Positions 13,414 through 17,746 of a stretch of DNA of 17,746 bases are shown here, in pieces. The DNA lies in contig DASXTB010000165.1 of NCBI GenBank assembly GCA_036505615.1, positions 1 through 17,746 on the forward strand. Reading direction: 5' to 3'. Source of the stretch: DASXTB01 sp036505615. GTDB taxonomy: Bacteria; Acidobacteriota; UBA6911; JACQSX01. The position numbers and the translations under genes were made by a program. The notes beneath the pieces were generated by a model that did no database searches, was not told the DNA's origin, and saw only the letters and a program-made list of their open reading frames with translations. Within the stretch, counting starts at the first letter, position 1. Each line of letters starts with the position of its first letter.

Positions 13414-13445
13414 TACTAGTTCTCCGAAGCCTGTCGAGGTGTCGA

Positions 13446-13886
13446 ATGCGGAGCAATAAACGCTATACCAATACGACATTCACTAAACGTGTTGATCACG
13501 AAGAGGGGCTGCGCCCGATGCGTCATGCACTTGAACCGCTGGTCTGCAAGGGGCGCGGAACGTTTTATCTCCACCAGCATTGGACGAACGCGCGCGACGT
13601 CCCGCGCAAAAAGAGGCCTTCTCTGGGGCTCGCCTTCCCGACTCTCTGCCCCGCTTGCCGGCAGCAGCGCGAAGCTCTCCCGAGAGGTTTTGTACATCTG
13701 GACGGGACGTTTTTATCCCTGCATCGCGAGGAAATTGAACGGCTGTTGAGCAACGCGGCAAACCGCGCGACCGAGAACAATCCTCTGGCTCGAATCTTGG
13801 GATGGGAGAGGAGCGGCATACGGCAAATCACTGTGAAAACGACGACCGAGCATTTGGCGCAGCGGCTCGGACACGAGCTACAATAA
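13446..13886 (+). CDS. BCAM0308-like zinc-ribbon protein
   Basis: 146 residues. A basic N-terminus is followed by C34 in the segment LVCKGRGTF, then C68-x2-C71 (LCPACRQQREALPRG), a helix with paired acidic residues (HREEIERLLSNAANRATENNPLARI) and a C-terminal ITVKTTTEHLAQRLGHEL. This order resembles BCAM0308-family proteins, distantly like archaeal NMD3 zinc ribbons. The family name comes from the Burkholderia cenocepacia locus known for low-oxygen activation. The frame is open back to 13359, but the ATG at 13446 has a GAGGTG ribosome-binding site and the longer version would overlap the sigma-54 promoter. Molecular function is unknown; a link to ribosomes or RNA is a family-level guess. Confidence 0.72.
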   Translation: MRSNKRYTNTTFTKRVDHEEGLRPMRHALEPLVCKGRGTFYLHQHWTNARDVPRKKRPSLGLAFPTLCPACRQQREALPRGFVHLDGTFLSLHREEIERLLSNAANRATENNPLARILGWERSGIRQITVKTTTEHLAQRLGHELQ

Positions 13887-13962
13887 ACCTTCGGTGGAAC
13901 CGTGCAATATGTTTTCTCGCATGAGAACAAGCTGGCTCACGTTTGGTGGGCCCGTGATTGAG

Positions 13963-13990
13963 TTGACAGGTTACGAATAGCCTCGATAGT
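13963..13990 (+). promoter_or_regulatory. Possible housekeeping promoter of the phosphoribosyltransferase gene
   Basis: A perfect -35 TTGACA (13963-13968) is followed after 16 bp by GATAGT (13985-13990), 4 of 6 to TATAAT. This could give sigma-70-type transcription independent of the upstream sigma-54 promoter. Confidence 0.4.
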
Positions 13991-14049
13991 GCTTCGAAGT
14001 CAAACTTCAATGGACGTGCACCTGAAGAAGAAAAAGGGGGGTGACACCT

Positions 14050-14709
14050 ATGCAATTCAAGAATCGAAGTGAAGCAGGCCGGTTGTTAAGCAATCGGCTG
14101 CTGGCTTATGCCCACCATCCAAATGTGGTTGTGCTGGCGCTGCCGCCAGGCGGCGCCCCAGTTGCCTTTGAGGTGGCCAGGGCGCTTAATGCCCCGATGG
14201 ATGTCTTCATGGTCCGAAAACTGGCTGTTCCGAGCTGTGAAGGGCTGATATTCGGCGCCATCGCCACAGGAGGCGCGCGCGTTCTCAACGACGTGGTTCA
14301 GTATTTCCACATCCCCCAGAGCGTAGTGCAACTGGTGACCGCGCGCGAGCAGCAGGAGCTGGAGCGCTGCGAGAGGGCCTGTCGCGGCGACCGAACCGAG
14401 CCCGAGCTCAAAGGTAAGACTGTGATTCTGGTAGACGACGGTCTCGCAAGCAGTTCTACCCTGCGCGCCGCTGTCATTGCACTGCGTTCCCGGCGTCCAG
14501 CGACCATCGTCGTGGCAGCTCCCGTTTCCACGGCTGAAACTTGTGATGAACTTCGCGACGAAGTCGACCAGTTTGTCTCTGTTCTCAAGCCGGTGCCGTT
14601 TGGTGTTGAGCGGTGGTATGAAGAACTGCCGGAAATCAGCGATGAAGACGTGCGCAGTCTACTGGAGCGCGCGGCCCATGAACAGATTGAGCCATCAGTC
14701 GTATCATGA
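14050..14709 (+). CDS. Phosphoribosyltransferase (COG1926-type)
   Basis: 219 residues of PRTase type I fold. LALPPGGAPVAFEVARAL at the front, DVFMVRKLAVP with GAIATGGARVLND, and the PRPP-binding loop at about 127-137 (LVDDGLASSST) identify the COG1926 group often found in stress or dormancy gene sets. The loop has SS where most relatives have TG (DDGxATGST), which may alter PRPP binding. The ATG at 14050 is favoured because an AGGGGGG ribosome-binding site precedes it by 9 nt; an in-frame GTG at 14041 is the alternative. It lies 163 bp after the BCAM0308-like gene in the same direction. The accepted base, or whether the protein is catalytic at all, is unknown. Confidence 0.85.
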   Translation: MQFKNRSEAGRLLSNRLLAYAHHPNVVVLALPPGGAPVAFEVARALNAPMDVFMVRKLAVPSCEGLIFGAIATGGARVLNDVVQYFHIPQSVVQLVTAREQQELERCERACRGDRTEPELKGKTVILVDDGLASSSTLRAAVIALRSRRPATIVVAAPVSTAETCDELRDEVDQFVSVLKPVPFGVERWYEELPEISDEDVRSLLERAAHEQIEPSVVS

Positions 14710-14732
14710 GCAGTCAATCGACCAGCATGTTT

Positions 14733-14777
14733 CAGGGTGCGACAGATTTGAATGCGCTGCGGCTTTGCCGCACCCTG
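14733..14777. repeat. Long inverted repeat after the phosphoribosyltransferase gene
   Basis: Arms CAGGGTGCG (14733-14741) and CGCACCCTG (14769-14777) are perfectly complementary. A competing inner hairpin GCGGC-TTT-GCCGC spans 14759-14771. It begins 24 bp after the stop and could stabilise the transcript end; it lacks a T-run, so it is not a classical terminator. Confidence 0.55.
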
Positions 14778-14885
14778 GTCTGGACATTTCCCGCCCATGT
14801 CGGAGCCGGGTGCGTCAGCGCCCGGTCTCGGCAACGTAAACATGGACTGGACCCGCCCGGAAGCTGTGAAAGAATCAATTTGATT

Positions 14886-14965
14886 GTAGGGGCGGCCCTG
14901 CGTGGCCGCCCGGACCCGTGTGCCCTTATTGGAAAACGGGCGACCACATAGGGTCGCCCGTACAG
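14886..14965. repeat. REPIN-like pair of GC-rich hairpins
   Basis: Two perfect hairpins with 6-nt loops: GGGCGGCC/GGCCGCCC at 14890-14911 (8-bp stem) and CGGGCGACC/GGTCGCCCG at 14937-14960 (9-bp stem). The outer ends TGTAGGGGCGGCC and, on the other strand, TGTACGGGCGACC are imperfect inverted repeats (11 of 13), as in REPIN or MITE-like dispersed elements. A short T-run (14975-14980) follows the second hairpin. Confidence 0.65.
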
Positions 14966-15022
14966 ATGAAATCGTTTTTTTCACAGATCGGTCACCGGAT
15001 TCTCTAACTGAGCACACCGGCC

Positions 15023-17746
15023 TCAAGACAGATCAATCTCCGCCTTCATTACGCGCTCCTCAACCGAATACTGCAGGCGAAATCCGGTCTTCTTACTGAT
15101 GCGCTGCATTTCAATATTTTCGGGAAGAATGTCGGCGGTGATGCGTCGCAACTTTTCGGCGCGGCCGATCTCCACCAGCCGGCCCAGCAACTCGGTGCCC
15201 AGTCCTTGCCCCTGAAATTGATCGCTGACCAGCAGCGCAAACTCTGCCTCCCGGATGCCGTGAAATCGAGTCAGCCCTCCCAATCCCAAGATCTGATGCG
15301 TTCCTGTCTTTGGATCTTTTTGATCCGCGACCAGCCTCATCTCCCGGTCATAATCGACGAAACAAATCCGCGTCAGCCGCTCATGCGCGATCCGCTTGCT
15401 CAGATTGATCAGGTAAAAATAACGGGTATAGACGGTGCGGTCCGACAGACTTTCGTGGAACTTGACCATCAGCGGCTCATCTTCGGGTCGTATGGGACGA
15501 ATGGTAACCTCGGTTCCATCCTTCATCTTCCAAAGCCACACATACTGAGTGGGGTACGGCCGAATGGCCGGCTTCGGAAGGCTCTTTTCGTCGACTTCCC
15601 GCCCGTGCAAGATCATGCGGGCGTCCAGCGCGACCAGCCGTTTCGATGACGCGATCAGAGGGTTGAGATCGATCTCCCGGATCCATGGCTGCTCGACCAC
15701 AAGCTGGCTGAAGCGGACCAGGAGCTGTTCTAGTGCAGCCAGGTCGACCGGATCTCGTCCTCTGGTTCCTTTGAGAGCCGCAAAGATTCGAGTCTGCTCC
15801 ATCATCCGGCGGGCCAGCGTAGTATTAAGCGGTGGCAAGGCCAGAGCTCGGTCTTTAAAGACTTCCACCAGTTGGCCGCCCGAGCCGAAAAGTAGCACTG
15901 GTCCGAACTGAGGATCGAGACTGCTCCCGATGATGATTTCGTAGCCGTCCAGCCTGATCATCGGCTGCACTGTTACACCGAGGAAGTCTCCAGCGCTGGC
16001 CTTTTCCTGCACGGAAGATTGAATCGAACGATATGCTCGCTTGACAGCCGTCTGGTCTGCCAGGTTCAATTGCACGCCGCCGACATCGGTCTTGTGGGTG
16101 ATTGTTTCCGAGTATAGCTTCAGCACCACCGGATAACCGATCTCTTCGGCGATCTTCACGGCCTCTTCTTCTTGGGGCGCAACGCGCGTCTCCACGACGG
16201 GAATACCGTATGAGGCCAGGATCTTTTTGGATTCAACCTCGGTGAGAATGGTTCGTCCTATCCTGCGAATCTTTTCAATGGCTTCGGAGACCCGCATCCG
16301 ATTAGCGCTTTCCTGATCGGATCCGGCAGGAAGAGCAGGCGTCTCATAGAGCCCACGCAGGTTGTCGTTGTAGCGCCACATGTAATTGAAGACGCGGGCG
16401 GCCGTGTCCGGATAGCTGAAGGTGGGAATGTCGGCCTGATTGAGAATGGCCTCGCCGGCGGCCACATCCGATCCACCCATCCAACAGGCAAGAACTGGTT
16501 TCGATCCCTTCGTTACCGAACGCTTCAACTGTTCGGCAGTTTGAGTAGCATCGGTCATCGCCTGCGGCGCCAGGATGACGAGCAGTCCGTCGCTGTTGGG
16601 GTCCCGGGCGGCAATTTCAAAGGTTTTCGCGTAGCGCTCCAGGCTGGCATCGCCCAGGATGTCAATCGGATTGTTGTGACTCCAGTGTTCGGGAAGAAGC
16701 TGATTCAGTTCCTCTGTAGTTCGGCTCGATAAGAGCGCTAGTTCGCCGCCGCCTGAGATCAGGGCATCCGCGGCAAGCACTCCGGGACCACCGGCATTGG
16801 TAATAACCGCCAGCCGGCGCCCTGCCGGGCGGGGCTGCTTGGAGAGCACCTCGGCCATGTAGAACAGGTCGGCGATGTTGTTGACACGCAGCACGCCGCT
16901 GCGCCGAAATGCGGCGTCTAGAACTTCGTCGCTTCCGGCAAGGGAGCCCGTGTGCGACGCGGCTGCTTTGGCCGCTGCGCCGGTGCGTCCAGCCTTCAGT
17001 ACGATAATCGGCTTGGTGAGCGCGACTTCGCGCGCGGCGGAGAGAAAGAAACGCGCGTCCCCGATCGACTCCATGTAGATGACAATGCTTTTGGTGTGAG
17101 GCTCATCGCCCAGGTAATCAATGAGATCGCCCCAGCCGACATCCAGCATCGAGCCGACCGAAACGAAAGAGCTGAAGCCCACGTTCTCACGAAAGCTCCA
17201 ATCGAGTATAGCCGTGCAGAGAGCGCCGCTCTGGCTGATGAATCCCACGCTCCCCGGTTTGGCCATTGCGCTGGCGAATGTGGCGTTCAAGCCCGTCATG
17301 GGATTCATGATCCCGAGACAGTTGGGGCCGATGATTCTCATTTTTCCCCGGCGAGCTTCTTCCAGGATCTGCCGTTCCAGATTAAGACCGGTCTCGCCGC
17401 ACTCCCGGAAACCTGCCGAGATGATCACCGCGCCTTTGACGCCCGCATCAGCACACTGAGAGATGATGTCGGGAACCGTCGGTGCGGGTGTGACCACAAC
17501 CGCCAGATCCACCTTCTCAGGAACTGCGGCAATCGTCGGGTAAGCCTGAATTCCAAGCACGCTGGACCGGTTGGGATTGACAGGAAAAACAGGCCCGCCG
17601 AAGGGATTACTGAGCAGGTTCCACAAAACGGTGCGTCCTACGCTTCCAATTTTTTCAGTTGCGCCGATCACCGCCACACTTTTGGGAGCGAAGATGTAGC
17701 CGAGTTCCGAGCGGCTGTAGTGCAACAAGTTGCTCGATTGAATCGC
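15023..17746 (-). CDS. ADP-forming acyl-CoA ligase/GNAT acetyltransferase fusion (Pat type; 5' end outside window)
   Basis: More than 900 residues. A CoA-binding Rossmann domain (APKSVAVIGATEKIGSVGR) comes first. The succinyl-CoA ligase-like domains follow, with the phospho-His region AAASHTGSLAG; that His is about residue 259 counted from the TTG at 17728. Then an ATP-grasp domain (YPVVLKLYSETITHKTDVGG) and a C-terminal GNAT domain whose acetyl-CoA loop is QFQGQGLGTELL. This is the architecture of the E. coli Pat/YfiQ-type lysine acetyltransferase, in which the ligase part is often regulatory. The intact-looking His leaves ligase activity possible. The frame is open without a stop to the right edge (TTG at 17728 is internal-looking and lacks a ribosome-binding site), so the true start lies outside. 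The role is central metabolism or acetylation control. Confidence 0.88.
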   Translation of the reverse strand, partial: AIQSSNLLHYSRSELGYIFAPKSVAVIGATEKIGSVGRTVLWNLLSNPFGGPVFPVNPNRSSVLGIQAYPTIAAVPEKVDLAVVVTPAPTVPDIISQCADAGVKGAVIISAGFRECGETGLNLERQILEEARRGKMRIIGPNCLGIMNPMTGLNATFASAMAKPGSVGFISQSGALCTAILDWSFRENVGFSSFVSVGSMLDVGWGDLIDYLGDEPHTKSIVIYMESIGDARFFLSAAREVALTKPIIVLKAGRTGAAAKAAASHTGSLAGSDEVLDAAFRRSGVLRVNNIADLFYMAEVLSKQPRPAGRRLAVITNAGGPGVLAADALISGGGELALLSSRTTEELNQLLPEHWSHNNPIDILGDASLERYAKTFEIAARDPNSDGLLVILAPQAMTDATQTAEQLKRSVTKGSKPVLACWMGGSDVAAGEAILNQADIPTFSYPDTAARVFNYMWRYNDNLRGLYETPALPAGSDQESANRMRVSEAIEKIRRIGRTILTEVESKKILASYGIPVVETRVAPQEEEAVKIAEEIGYPVVLKLYSETITHKTDVGGVQLNLADQTAVKRAYRSIQSSVQEKASAGDFLGVTVQPMIRLDGYEIIIGSSLDPQFGPVLLFGSGGQLVEVFKDRALALPPLNTTLARRMMEQTRIFAALKGTRGRDPVDLAALEQLLVRFSQLVVEQPWIREIDLNPLIASSKRLVALDARMILHGREVDEKSLPKPAIRPYPTQYVWLWKMKDGTEVTIRPIRPEDEPLMVKFHESLSDRTVYTRYFYLINLSKRIAHERLTRICFVDYDREMRLVADQKDPKTGTHQILGLGGLTRFHGIREAEFALLVSDQFQGQGLGTELLGRLVEIGRAEKLRRITADILPENIEMQRISKKTGFRLQYSVEERVMKAEIDLS

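Noticed and set aside
13930..13945. TGGCTCACGTTTGGTG before the phosphoribosyltransferase gene
   Set aside because: The -12 half lacks GC; too weak to call beside the TTGACA element.
14712..14722. GTCAATCGACC resembling the activator motif core
   Set aside because: Only 7 of 10 core positions match, the TGGG flank is missing and no sigma-54 promoter is nearby.
14298..15026. Minus-strand open frame of 242 codons
   Set aside because: It overlaps the phosphoribosyltransferase on the other strand and the hairpin repeats; Arg/Ser-rich shadow.
17726..17728. TTG as the start codon of the acyl-CoA ligase/GNAT gene
   Set aside because: The frame stays open to the window edge and there is no ribosome-binding site before the TTG, so the real start is probably outside.

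Overview
The window is about 17.7 kb of moderately GC-rich bacterial chromosome. Gene content and style (NtrC-family regulator, SPASM radical SAM enzyme, Pat-type acetyltransferase, degenerate heptamer arrays) fit a soil Acidobacteriota-like organism. That placement is an inference from protein flavour, not a marker gene. No rRNA, tRNA, CRISPR array or intact insertion sequence was seen.

Layout. (1) <1-3927, minus strand: an operon running hemerythrin protein, b-type membrane subunit with a Cys tail, cytoplasmic molybdopterin oxidoreductase, 4Fe-4S ferredoxin subunit (cut by the window start). (2) 4136-6289, minus: a sensory operon of SRPBCC-like protein, globin-coupled histidine kinase and single-domain response regulator. 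(3) 6408-8494, plus: a soluble NtrB-like kinase and an NtrC-like sigma-54 activator, divergent from (2). (4) 8495-8699: convergent intergenic region with a 7-bp tandem repeat. (5) 8700-11245, minus: SPASM radical SAM enzyme, CopD-like membrane protein, a 35-codon flavoprotein-like remnant and a small protein with a duplicated four-Cys motif. (6) 11404-13222, minus: a C-terminal scrap of a quinone oxidoreductase-like gene, a non-canonical radical SAM protein and an OsmC-family protein. (7) 13446-14709, plus: a BCAM0308-like zinc-ribbon protein and a phosphoribosyltransferase. (8) 14710-15022: two GC-rich hairpins in a REPIN-like arrangement. (9) 15023->17746, minus: an ADP-forming acyl-CoA ligase/GNAT fusion (Pat type), 5' end outside the window.

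How it fits together. Most intergenic regions here carry sigma-54 (-24/-12) promoters with exact GG-N10-GC spacing. They lie before the hemerythrin/Mo operon (3950-3965), the globin-kinase operon (6304-6319), the Cys-rich/CopD operon (11286-11301), the OsmC/radical SAM operon (13262-13277) and the BCAM0308-like gene (13398-13413). About 73-97 bp upstream of each predicted start lies a near-palindromic 15-bp motif resembling TGGGTCAAATAACGC, the expected place for an NtrC-type activator site. The NtrB/NtrC pair in the middle is the obvious candidate to bind it. The inferred picture is a local sigma-54 regulon coupling oxygen, NO or redox sensing (globin kinase, hemerythrin) to a molybdenum respiratory module and to stress or dormancy-type functions (OsmC, radical SAM enzymes, BCAM0308-like protein, phosphoribosyltransferase). 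All promoter and operator calls were made by eye; none was computed or tested.
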